Source of the DNA: Nipponacmea schrenckii | Lineage: Eukaryota > Mollusca > Gastropoda > Lottiidae | Assembly (NCBI GenBank): GCA_030562195.1 | Contig: JAUJPP010000003.1 | Coordinates: 17,081,398-17,145,397, forward strand | Reading direction: 5' to 3' | DNA length: 64,000 nt | Shown here: one piece after another, positions 1 to 12,400 of the stretch | Layout of the letters: each line of letters opens with the position of its first letter | Position numbering within the stretch: the first letter of the stretch is position 1 | Translations under genes and position numbers: made by a program | The notes under the pieces: model-generated | Database searches by the model: none | What the model was told of the DNA's origin: nothing | The model's input: the letters and a program-made list of their open reading frames with translations, nothing else

Positions 1-3000
1 TATTGATCATATATTACTCATTGGTCCACTAGTATTCTACTAAACATGTACTAATGTTGACTTATATTGTTCAATACTAATAGCTAAAAACTTAATACTT
101 GTACTTGTCTAATTGATGCTTTTTGTTAGTTCAATCTAATAGAAATATGATCTTTATTTTTACTTCTATATGGTCCTTTATTACTTTTGGATTTAGATCA
201 TATATGAATTATTATTTATAGCCGTGAAATGAAGATTAGTCAAATAATACATAATGTACAATAATGGCATCCTGCTATTAATCATTTTTAAAAATCATGC
301 TTGGTTTTTGGAGCATTTTAATATTAACACAGGTTACAATACCATTAAAAAATATATGATTTTTTGTCATTAAAAAATTGATTTTGTTCCTCAAATTTTA
401 AAAGGAAAAGTTCTCATTGGCAAATACATGAGTGTAGAATGCTTATATGGCATCTGGATTATATGAATTGAAACAAAACAAATAATGCCAGAAATGATGA
501 CAGTATGATTTGTTACAGTGGCCAAACTGAGAAATTGTGAAATAGACATGAACACCAATAAACTGGAATATAATAGCTAGAAGTTACTAGGTACATATTA
601 AATAGAATATTGTCCAGATAGGTATTAGTGGTTGATGAAAAGAGATATTCTCATTTACTACATGTAGTGTTAATGGATATTTTCACTCTAATGTTTCATT
701 ATGAACTGATATATTGAATGAGAAACAATAAATGCAGAGAGGTTTTCTGATTACATTCTCCATGATAAATGACCAACTGGTTTGACTATAATCTTGCTTC
801 TTGAATCAACAAGAACAATACTTTTGGCCAAGTTTTAATGGAGCCATTGATAAAAGACTTGCATTCTCTACAAGGAGAAAACTGGAATTTTTTCCCCTTA
901 TGATATTTATACAACCTCATAATGTTGTTGTTTATTCTCCTATGGTCCCTATCTGATTATAATGAGATTTATAATAAATTAATCTTTGATGATGAGATCT
1001 TGGTCAAATTTGAATTGATGATATTTTGATTAAAAGAATTTGAGTTATTGTCCTTGTCTAAGTAACAATGAGTGAAAATTTGTTCATACCTGTTCAAATT
1101 TAATAATTAGATCTTGGGCAATTATTCAGTGTTTTTATCTGATTGCCCTTGACTAAGGAAAAATTTGTTTGTGAACAAAATAGAGACTACATTTTATATT
1201 TGATTTTAAGGGTACACTTATTTTATCGGAAATGTGGTTTTTTAACACAAAGATGACTGTCAAAATTTTATAAATTTCATATGCTCTTTAAAACCAACAA
1301 AATCTTTGACAAGTTATATTCTTGATAAACTGAAAATCACATCTTACTCTTCTATACCTAATGGGCTGTAGTAACACAGCAATCAGATTTCCAGGTTAGA
1401 TTGAGACAACATCAATTGGAGATACTTTACATTTTTTGTGATAAAGACCTTTTTAAATACAAAATTAAGATTCTATTAGTAATAAAAACTAGTAGGCCTA
1501 TATGAACTTTAATAATGCTTAATTAAAAAAAAGTGAGTTATAAAATGAGGTACAGCTCTAATTTCAGTACAAAAACAATCTTTCATAATCAACCTAGATT
1601 TACCATGTCAGAGTCTAGAATGAAATGATTGATTAAACTTTTTATTGACATTGTGTAATTTATCTTAAGACTATATAGATCTGATTATCACACTCTGCTA
1701 TTTTTATCTGATGAGATTGCGATTGCGTCTATGAAGGAATAGTTCTTTGCTGGGTGAAAAATGTTTAATCCAATTACTTCAGATGTCAAGCGGAACAAAG
1801 ACTAGTTTCCAGAACTTGGTTTACACCTTGAATTTTAATTAATTTTTTTCTCCCTTAGAAAATTGTATATCATGTGACTATTTTTCCATGAATGTTTTGG
1901 AGTTATTGTCCTTGACCTAGTAAAAAGTAAAACTTTTGTTTGTTTAGGTTCTTTAGCACCGACAGTTAGAACGTTGGTTCTTTACCTGAATCATTGGGTG
2001 TTGGTTCTGATTCAATCAGCGTGTGAGGGTCTGATGACCTCATCTTCACAAAAAGTCCATTCCACCTAGCTGGTAGAACTGTAAACCTATCTTGTTATCC
2101 TTGTAAAATATAGTGGTTTATGTTGACCATCCATGCCATATTTTTTTACCATATGATTTCTGATATTGTAATAGTTTCAACCTAGTTAGATTTGTAGAAG
2201 TAACAGACATTTAGTCCTGAATACTTTATAGTAGCTTCTATGAGTTATGACTAATTTTACAGTTAAACATGACTAAAGCAATGTTGAATGTTTGAAACTA
2301 GAGATTAACTCTGTCTGTGATTGATTGGTAAAGGCTATTTAGGGTCAATGTGATTATCAGTAACTCTGGTAAATTATACACTTTGTGTAAATAACATGGA
2401 CTCGGTACCTAATTAAATAACTACTGGATGAATTAAACTGAATTAAACAGAGGAAATACAAGTCTCTAAGACTTATTAAATGTTTGCTGGGTATTAATTT
2501 ACTGGTAGATCCATCTGTGTGGGATGTGTTCTGAATCAGTTTAGTCAGTCTGTATTTGTAAGAGTGCCTTTTGTTCATGGCAAAGCTATAGTGAAATGAC
2601 ATTATATTGGTTTCAATTCAAAACATTCTGTTCCTGAGTGGTAAAAGTTGTTTTACTACTGAGAATATGGAAATAAGACTATCCTGCTATAGAATTAGCA
2701 TTGACATTATCTTGACCTCCGTGGACATTGTCTATGTGTCTGCTATGTTTACTTCAATTCCACCTGGAATATCCTGTATTTATCAGTCTTTTACACATTT
2801 AAAATGTTAATTAAGTCCTCCTGGACACCTCAGTTATTATGACTCACACCATCTGTAAATTATTTAACTCCTGACGTGTTCCAGGTGGTGATTAATTGAT
2901 GAGCATGTCTCTTTTGTGTTTAAAATTTCATCAGTGCAAAAATAATTAGTTTGAATTTTATTTCTAATGATTGAACAAAATTTTATCATCTATTTACATT

Positions 3001-6000
3001 TTACAAGGAATTTAAATATCTTATATAGAATATTGAATGTCACAGTTACAATATGGATCAGAACTGAAACAATAAACAGATGGACGTTAGAATGATGAAA
3101 TTAGTTCCAAATATGTTGTGATGATAAAATAACACATTTGATATTGATATGGATATTTTTTGTGAAATGAATATGCAGCAATTTCAAATATTATTGTATT
3201 TAGAGATGATTCCTGTTTGGTCAATTTCCTTTGGAATTATGCATCAAATTTTGTTCTTAATTTTGATGATTTTCCTTGGAATCATGCAATTTAAAACTGA
3301 TCATAGTAACATAATAGTAGCGTTGTTTAGTTACTATTAATAATGATATGAATTTGAAAGCATGATTTATTGGTAGAGAGTTTCTTCTGAAATCTTTTAT
3401 ACATGTCATTATTTCTATAACAAGAAAGTTCTTACTTTAATATATTTCTAACCGTTCCTCAAATTCTACAATTTAAAAAATGGAAATAATCTGAGCTTTG
3501 CTTAAAACATTCTAATATTCTGAGTATGTCTTTGACAAAGGGGAAAGTCAATGAGGAAACTAAAAACTTTACTCTACTTGAGATATAACAAATTGAAGAA
3601 GATATTGTCTATTATCACCTGTATGTAAAGACATATGCATCATGATTTCACCAGAACAATGTGGAATTCTACTCTACACTATTTGATTGAACAAGTATTT
3701 CAAGTATGTAATGGTGAATTGAATAGAGTTTATATTTTAACTATTGGTTGACAAGTACAAGTACAATGAATCAGGCAAGAACTAAAATGTTCTGACAGAC
3801 TGCTTGCTGTTTATTTTACATGACCATTTTCACTATTCAAGATGTATTTTAGTACAATTGAACGTTTTGAGTTTTGAATGTTCACTAGTTTATTTAAAGG
3901 TATTGTTATTTTCCCTTTAAGCTGTTGAATTGTTTAAATAAATTTCTATCTGGTCTGAGATAAGACCTGTCTCAGGCAGATGATTTCATGGTGTTATAAT
4001 ATAAGAGAAAAATTGAATACTAGTCATTGTGGTATTTAAATTTTCACCTATTCTTTAGTGATGTCAGATGCTCGAAGTTGACCTCTCCTAATCACAGTTT
4101 CATCAGTTGAAGCATTTTATTACTCTATCAAGTGTGTGTGGTTCTTGCAATTCCATAAAAAATAAACGTTTTTTACATGGCATCAATAGAACCTTTGTAT
4201 CATTAGCAACTTGACAACTTAGCAAGAGAAAGTGACATTATAAAACACATATTGCAAGAGGACATCTGACTATGAATTGGAATGGTGCAAATTGATCCTA
4301 TTCTATAAGAAAAACTCTTTACAATCTGTTTAATTACTTGTGAAACCTTTTCTGATAATTCCTAAACATGTTGTTTGCCCTGTTTATTAGTGCATACTGT
4401 CTGACCAAGTACAATTTTATAGATTGACTGTTGATTTTCAGAATTGAAAGGTTATAACAAAGGAATTTGATTTAAATGGCAGCCTTTTCAATGTTGGTTT
4501 TGATTTATTTTATTGATGAATTACAAATAATGTTTGGTAAGAATTATTGTTGAGTAGGTCAGGACAAACAACATTATTGAATTTCTCATAGAATTAGTAC
4601 CTTTTGACATCATGTGCTTACATCCACTAGAAAATATAGATAACATTGTTAGATGGGTTGCTGATAACACTTTCATTCCTTTTATCCTTTATATCAGGAT
4701 TGATTGTAAAGAATGACCACTTCTAATAATAGAGCAACTTTCAGAAGGGATCTCAGTAGCTGATTCTTCTTTTTTTTGTGATGTCTCTTTATCAGGTATC
4801 CAGTTCTAACTTATTGTTCTATAGTTGAGCATCGTAATATAGCATAAGTTTTACAGTCTAAAATTAATATAGATTTAAAGGAAGTAATATACATATCTTA
4901 TAATTTTCAAGTTTATTGACAACAATCCGAAGGAATGTGTACTTTTTAACACTGATTGTAATCAGTAATAAATAATAAACAAAAATTGACATAAGTCCTA
5001 CTAATTGACTGGATTATTAGAAATAAAATATTGGTATATTGATTATTTACCATCAAATCATGTAGTTCAGTGATGTGTGTCTTGTCTCTCTTGTCCCACA
5101 TTACTTATTATTGGCCTAATTATATTACCTGTTATTGACTTCTATATCTTTATTGTTATAATTCTATAAGATATTGGTCAATGATGTCTCTACTATTATA
5201 AATGTCTGGTGGAATCATTTCATTTCAATCATTCAATTTCTGTCCAATATGATTTCAATCGAGCCAAAAAGAACCAGCAACCAAATGGAGTTCTGGAAAT
5301 AGTATTTCAGATTTACAAGTATATCATTATTACAGTCTGTTTGATATGTCCTTTTGCTTCAGATGAAAACAAAGAATGATATAGTTCATATATTATAAGA
5401 TGATAAATTGATGAGTACTGAGTTGTCAGATGAATTGTACATTTACAAAAACTTCAATGTGTACTGAAAAAACCAAAAAATCATTCTTTTCAAGTATTAC
5501 ATATAAGTTTCACATGGATTCTTTCTACCGGCATGACCAAACCTCTGGACATTAGTCTTTCCAGCTTGGTTGACAGGTTATGTTTTAATTAAACCATTTT
5601 AAGCTCAATATGGTCTAGATAGTTCTTTAGCTACATGTAGGGTAGAGGGCACTTGAAATAATGAAGTTTAAGTTACAATATATTCAGTTTGTTTTAGTTT
5701 CTTTTTTGTTATATCAGAATAAGAATTTAAAATAAAAAGCATTGTCTTGAAGCAGTACCATTAATTGCTGTTTAAATTTTAATCAACTATTTCTTGGAAA
5801 CTCTAGATTAGAAAGTAATGTTAACAAATCAAATATTAGAGAAGCTTCAAGCTATTTCAATCAAATGATATTTAGTTAACAGTGAAGATTTAATCACTGA
5901 AAGTTTTGTTAGATTTCAAACATTTCCCCTGTCATCTTTATTTAGATTCTATAGAACATAACTTACAAACTCAGTCCGAATCATTAGTCTCAAATAAAGA

Positions 6001-6265
6001 GAGCAAAAATTACTTTGAAAGGTATTAAACATTTTGCAGTAAAATATGTTTAACATCCTACCTTTCTTTACTTGGTTGGGACAATGAAGACAGGCAACAC
6101 CATGAAGTGTACATACAGTAAATTTATGTCAGAATAACAACTTTAACCTCATCTTTTTAAGTTTTTAAGTTTCAACTTTTGAGGGATATTTTGTTTCCAG
6201 CTGTATCACATAAACTGAGTTTCCCCTTGGAATTGTGAAGTAAAGCTAGCTTGTGAAGTAAACAC
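1..6265. other. AT-rich non-coding stretch
   Basis: No gene is recognised. Open frames on both strands are short, rich in Leu, Ile, Phe, Tyr and Ser, and lack convincing splice sites, as expected by chance in A+T-rich DNA. A less AT-rich patch near 1950-2150 may be old repeat sequence but has no clear ends. A distant exon of a large gene could be hidden here. Confidence 0.5.
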
Positions 6266-6587
6266 GCTGCGTTTCCACTGAGTTTATTAGTCTCAATTAA
6301 AAAAGTGGCACATTATTGACAGGTTGCGATGTACAAGACTACTGATGTCACGTCTGGGGCCGTAAATCTAGTACTTCTCTATTGCCGAACGAGAAAAAGC
6401 TGGCTTTTTGCGTTACCACTTGTTTAAAAAGCCAGCTTTAAAGCTAGCTTTCATTTGGCTCCCGATAAGTTGCCTAACGCAAAAAGGGAGGTTTTTGGTT
6501 CCTGAACCGTAATGGTTTTGTAATTTAACAAGTGGAAACACAGAAAAGCTAGCTTAAAGCGACTTTTTGGCCAAGTGGAAACACGGC
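6266..6587. mobile_element. Fold-back MITE with GTTTCCACT termini
   Basis: The ends are imperfect inverted copies: GCTGCGTTTCCACTGAG on the left and the complement of GCCGTGTTTCCACTTGG on the right. Inside are nested inverted pairs: a 14-bp arm at 6396-6409 against 6426-6439, CTTTTTGCGTTA against TAACGCAAAAAG (about 6475-6486), and CCACTTGTT near 6415 against AACAAGTGG near 6530. GCTAGC recurs several times. No transposase reading frame is present, so it would depend on another element. No target-site duplication was assigned, so the superfamily is open. The exact ends are uncertain by several bases. Confidence 0.6.
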
Positions 6588-7411
6588 TATAGTTACCAGA
6601 CACTCCTAAGCGTTGCTTGTATTGAATTGGGTATCACATGTTATTTTATAATGAAATGGAATTTATTTTCCATATCTTGTAGACTGTCTTCCATTGATTA
6701 TGATAAAGCTCTTAAGTCATGGTATAAAAAATGTCAATGTAAACTAAGAGAAGAATCGGTTCTTCAGACAAGATTTGTTTGTTTAATGCAACAGTGATGT
6801 GAGAGCTGGAATATTTACATATTGAGATCAATGTTAACACTTAGTATTGTTTAATTTCTTCCAGTAAATTGTACAAATTATGTTTGATTTCTTGCTAGTG
6901 TGTCGTTTTCAAGTATACTATAGACAGACAATATTTGCTAGGATATGGTTGAAGACTTTACTTATCTCTTCATGATATAAGGTGACATGTATTTTTAAAT
7001 TTTTATAAAGATGATAAAGACACTTGTATCAGTCTTTATAGTATCTTCTTATCAAACTTTATAATAGCTTCAAAAGATGAACATTCCCTTGGTATACAAA
7101 CATAAGCTTTTTACATTTAGTAAATCTTTATTTTATGTATTTAATGTACATTATACATTCTTCTAATTGCTCAAAAAAGTAAAGCTTTCTTTTATCTTGG
7201 ATTAGTGAAAATGTTATAGCTTATTTTTTGTTTTTTTATTTAGTTGCATAATTAAGAAATGAAGGGGAACTTCTGCAGCTAGCTTTAATTTCATTGGATT
7301 AGAATGAACTTCAGAATGCATACCAAACTTAGGCAAATTTGATCCATTGTGTAAGCTTAGAATAATGAAATATGTGGCAAAGAAAATTTGAATTTTGATT
7401 AAGACGATTAA
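6588..7411. other. AT-rich spacer between two transposons
   Basis: Nothing gene-like is seen between the fold-back element and the piggyBac-like element. Reading frames are short and no splice-bounded open stretch was found. Confidence 0.5.
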
Positions 7412-8250
7412 CCCTTTCCATGCGTAATATTTTAACGTGACGTCAACGTTCTATGCGGAATTAATAATCACTATTTCTAAAACATGATGTTAAATCAATA
7501 TTACTTTGCTTATAAAGGTACCAGGTAAGTATAGTTGGTACAAAAATAAAGATAAATGGATGGGGAACACTTGAGTGATAATTTTATCAATGGCAAACAA
7601 TTTTTACTATGCATACTGCGACGTCAACTTAAAAATAACGTTCCAATCACACCAAATTCCATCACGTCATTTACCTATTACTCTCTTTGTATAGCTTCAA
7701 TGGGTTTGAATTTGGTATCAAATTAAAAATAAATTTATAAAGAATCCATTGACATCCAGTTATGCGGCATGTATTGGAAATGGGTGCACATAGATAGTGG
7801 TAAAGTGACCATAACGTGACATGATAGATTTCCCATTTATGACGTCAAGTCAATTTATTTTGCGTCTTCTACACCATAATGTCTAGCGATTCAACTGGCG
7901 GCCTATTTTCCTCATCGGATTCGTCATCGGAAGAACGGGAATTAGTTACATCATCCCCTTACCAATTTTTAATCAGGACACTTGCCTGCTCAGCAGAGTA
8001 GGTTAAACGTTTCCGATGGCTATCGCCCGACATGGGCACAGCCTTTGTTGTTTTGACAGAAACACAACAAGCAGACGACCGTCCTTCAACTTTGCATAAA
8101 TTATTGAATAATGTGTCAAAGGTCAACCAATCAGTAGCTTAGAATAGGGAAACTCCTCTGATGTCATTAAACAATGTCTATATTAAGCAACTCGTGCATC
8201 CCTAACAGTTATTTGTTTGACGCGTTAACGCGTTTAACGCATGGAAAGGG
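7412..8250 (+). mobile_element. piggyBac-like element, internally deleted
   Basis: TTAA lies immediately outside both ends (7408-7411 and 8251-8254). The element starts CCCTTTCCATGCGT and ends with its exact complement, giving a 14-bp terminal inverted repeat. A TTAA target and C-C-C-T-type ends are the signature of the piggyBac superfamily. At 839 bp it is too short for a transposase of about 550-600 residues and keeps only what may be the beginning of one (7879-8001). GACGTCA sites occur near 7439, 7620 and 7840, and a palindromic AACGCGTTAACGCG-like stretch lies near the right end. CpG is far commoner here than in flanking DNA. The intact TTAA duplication suggests insertion by transposition and no later damage to the ends. 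Confidence 0.8.
7879..8001 (+). pseudogene. Possible N-terminal remnant of a piggyBac transposase
   Basis: An ATG opens 40 codons ending in TAG. The peptide is Ser-rich and acidic: it begins MSSDSTGGLF, then has a run of Ser and Asp followed by SSEERE. Such an acidic, Ser-rich start is common in piggyBac transposases, and the frame lies about 470 bp inside the left end in the expected direction. None of the catalytic Asp region or the C-terminal Cys-rich domain remains. The assignment rests on context and composition, not on a conserved motif; it could be a chance ORF inside the element. Confidence 0.4.
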
Positions 8251-9461
8251 TTAATTACAGCTCATTACCCCCTAAACAATACCCAATGCCTTTCTACAAC
8301 AATCTTATCTTGTAAAATAGTGTCCAAAACACTCATGCTCTTTTATTCTACATATATTTGGTGACGAAATCTTAAGTATATTTTCACACAATTAATACTG
8401 ATTAGATAAAAAATTGAAATAGCTGACATTTTTGAAGAGATTAGAGTGACATAAACACTGTTTAAATCATGGTAAATAGATTTCAATAATAACATCAATT
8501 TAATAACCTTGAAAACTGGCTCGTATTTTATTCATTTGCATTAACAAAAAAAAAAACAAAAAAACTAACATAAGCGTATAGCAATCATTATTTAAACTAA
8601 ATCACAAGCAGACATAAGAGATTTACTCTAGATACAATAACCATCTTCAATATGTATGGATGTGTTAGTAAGTTCGGTACAGATATCACACTTTTCTGAT
8701 AATCATGTATAATGATTGTTTCTGAATAGCCAGCACAGGTTGATTCCACCGGCCACCAACAACAGTGGAAAATTGACGTTACAAAAAAGAAAGGCTAATA
8801 TTGTCATTGATTTCATTTCCTTTCAATTGTATTTTATGTTTAATACCAGATCTTTTTTCTGTGCTAGCTTGTTAAATAAAAAGAATATATTTATCGATGA
8901 TATTTTGCCAAAATTTCTGATTAATCCCCCTGTCTATTTACAGTTACCACAGGTTCAAAAATATCAAAGCCATGTTTTTTAATAGTGCCTTTTTGTTCTC
9001 AAGATCATGTGGCAATGTTTTTATATCTGTACATAGTTTTAGTGTGGTGAACCTCAAAATAATCAATACAGAATGTTACATTCAAAGTTACGATTTTAGG
9101 ACAATTTCTACCCTAATCCTTTATAAACATTAACAAACTTAGTTCTATGCTGCCGATTCAATGTCTTCAAATTTCTGTACTTTTTTTTTATAAAAGATAA
9201 ACTGTCAACGCTAGGATTTTTATTAGAATAATGTGGAACAATTGGGTAAAGAACAAGTTTGAAATGGGTTGAATTGAAGATTTGAGTTTTATTATTTGTC
9301 ACTGTGTGGATGCGCTGATAAAATTCTCTCACATTATTTTGTGTTATGCCAACTACGATGCATTTTTTTTTTATATCTTTATTTCAGAATAAATAGTACT
9401 GTAATTAACATTAAGGTGTAATAATAAAAACTCAGCACTGTCCTAAGTCATAGAACACTGA
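8251..9461. other. AT-rich stretch, possible old repeat on the minus strand
   Basis: No gene is recognised. The minus strand at about 9108-9345 stays open for roughly 80 codons, with an asparagine- and lysine-rich peptide that includes YSNKNPSVDSLSF. I could not assign it to a family. It lies just upstream of, and on the opposite strand to, the hammerhead-like motif. It may be retroelement debris or chance. Confidence 0.35.
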
Positions 9462-9497
9462 TCACTGATGAAGGGCGATTTAGCCCAAAACGTTTGA
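9462..9497 (+). ncRNA. Hammerhead-ribozyme-like motif, probably inactive
   Basis: In order: TCA (5' strand of stem I), the CTGATGA core (9465-9471), stem II GGGC/GCCC with loop GATTTA, AAAAC, GTT, then TGA, which can pair with the first TCA. This is the layout of the minimal type I hammerhead with a very short stem III described in Penelope-like retroelements and related repeats. The second core block should be GAAAC; here it reads AAAAC, so the essential G is changed and self-cleavage is unlikely. It is best read as the decayed end of a retroelement. No reverse transcriptase was found alongside it. Confidence 0.5.
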
Positions 9498-12400
9498 CCT
9501 GAATAAATATGATTGAGTAATACAGAGTCTGTCCTTCAGTTTGGCATCTCCTACATCTACATCATAGAACATTAGTTATACATCATGGAATATTGAAAAA
9601 TTAAAAGTATTAATTATTTTATATCTATTCATTTTAATAAATGGTTCTTTTTACCCACAGTGTCTGCTGTTAATCAGTACATGTTGTAGGTAGTTGAAGA
9701 TTTTACAGAAGTTTGAATGTTGTCTATCAGATCTGATCAATAAAATTTACAGAACTATAGATGTAATTAATCCTAGTGTAGATTTATTGATAAACTACAG
9801 ACCACACTGAATTCTCTTTATATCTTATATATTTACCATGACTACATACACACTCTTTATCATTTCCCGCCCTAAAGCTACCTTTATTTGGCGGTAATTT
9901 AACTTCAAAGGTGTCCGAACTGACCAAAGAATGTGTTTAACAAGCAAACTCTATTGGTTCACCTGATAAAATAACATCGACAGTTGGCTCAAATTTTACT
10001 TTAGCAATTAAAGAGGTATTGTGAAGTAAGGCCCAATCAATAGAGATATTTACTCTAGATTGTATCTCTTCTATTCAATACATTGATTACAGTCATATTG
10101 TCTACATTGTCTCCCTTTAAATACCTCTCTAATCAAGACATAGTGGTCACTTCAAAAGGTTTTACTATTTGTTATGTTAGTCTCACAACAATAGGTAAAA
10201 AGTAATAAGAAAGTTTATATTGAGGTAACCTTCAGTTCAACCTTTCTTGTTTAAATCTTATATAGCTTATCACAGGTAGATTATTGTTATGAGCTTTGTG
10301 TCTGCTTTGATGAGATTAAGATATGAAGAAATCCTGCAGACTGTAGTCAGAAATTTTCTCGATAAGAAATGATACTTCATTGCGAATATTGTCTGACAAA
10401 TACTGCCAGGAATTACTTTTTAAAGGGGTTTAAGACCGTCAAAGTGTCATATTTTAACAGATATAGTTATCTAATTATTCTCTTTCATGAGGTTAATATT
10501 TCTCTATAATGAAATAGAGAGAATTTAGCATTTTGAGAAAGTTTTTCTTCTTTATTAAACACCATGCTATTAATAATCATTTAGTTCACTTAAGAACAGA
10601 ACATTGGGATGTTTTTTAAACATATTTTTTATAAATGACTATTTGTTCAAGGATCACTTTGTCTGACTGTAAAACACCAACATAGTATGTTTATATTGTA
10701 AACTAAAGATCATCTATAATAGTTCTTAATACCTTAAATTTTATTGATTCAAATATATTAAACAGAGTAACATCAACTTTATATCAAAGAAACCTTGAGA
10801 ATGAAAATGTTAGCCTTCATATAAAATAAAGTTCTGTATGAAATAATACTAAATGGTTGGTGTGCCATGCCCCAGACAGGGCATTAGTAGGAACTAGTTT
10901 GTCTTAAGCATATTTTTATTTTTTATAATGGGAAAATGCCGAATAACCTACCAATTCCACATCTTAAGGCATAAAACTCGACTCTCTCACGGAGTCATGA
11001 ATTGAAATTCTAATGTGGCAAATTAGACCTACCCTAATCTTCATAACAAATGTATGTTTATATTCACTATTCTATTCAAATACTTCAAAAACTTGTTTCT
11101 TTTCATTATCAAACCAATAATTCTGTCTTTAGATCAATACATTGGTTTGAATAAAACCGCTTCTACTTTCAGTATTGTGAGCACTTCAAAGCAATCAGTA
11201 TATCTTTTGAAGTTTATATTTAACATTGAAAACTTAGACTGTAGTAATTAATAAATAAAATAGTCTCTTTATTATGGCATGAGGTAGAATAGTATTTGTT
11301 GATGAATAAGTTTCTTTATTTCTTTCAATTTGTTTTTTTTGACATTGTAATCCTATATAAAACCTCTCAGTATATTATATGTTATTATTAAATTCAAACA
11401 TGCAAATGTTAAGAATAGATTAAATCTTCAATCTAAACTATAAACTAGTTTTGAGATCTAACATGTGGTATTTCCTGACTGAATTGTAAATGAAAAATCT
11501 AAAAAATAATATGTGTGCCTAATATGTTGATAATGATAAATTTCTAATAAAGATATTGAACAGCATAACCTTCTCCTGCAACACCCAGTAACATTCTATG
11601 ATTGTAAGCCATACTTGCATATGAGCATTTTAAATAAAGACATTTCAATGTTAAAATCAGGATGGTAAGTTGCTGGATAATGACTTGATTACCTAACTAC
11701 AATATAATAGATTTATAATGAGAACTTGTTATTACATAGCTTACATCTTACATGACACAAATCTACAATTCATTCCATTTTTCATTATTTGTAATCAGGT
11801 AGAAAGTCTAGAACTGATAGGTTTGTCTTGGTGAACAAACTAATTTCACTAGATCATTTCGAATCTTTGATAGATGTAAATAGGTTCAGTTACCAAATTT
11901 ATTGGGTGGACATTAAAGAATTTCTAAAATATGTTATGCGTACCGGTACTACATACAAAAGAAATGTTATAAACTCAAGATAACAAGACAATATAAAATT
12001 AATTCATTTCAAAGCTATCTTGGTGTTATCAAGAAAACATGTTGAAATTGTCCACTTTTAGAGCACATTAGCCTGTGATCCATATAATGAGTTACAATGA
12101 ATTCTGTATCTACTGCACAGTGCCCAACCCTTCTTACCATTACGTGAATCTGGAAATATGTCATGGTATAAAATGTGCACCTTGTACTAATGAATAAAAT
12201 AAACAATTTAGCCTTAGCAGACATCAGAAGAACTGAACAGTGAAATATTGTTTCAACTTATAAAATAAGTCTTTATAAGGCCCAACACCAAAACTAGAAT
12301 AAGCTGCATATACACTTACTTTTAAGGTTTGTAACCTTTCTAAGTGATATTAAAGATTTTGACATCAAGGTGTTACAGTATAGAAATCGTTATTCAAGGT

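Noticed and set aside
10270..10370. Short frame containing RYEEILQTVVRNF that looked like a HAT helix
   Set aside because: Stops close in on both sides and no splice sites in phase.
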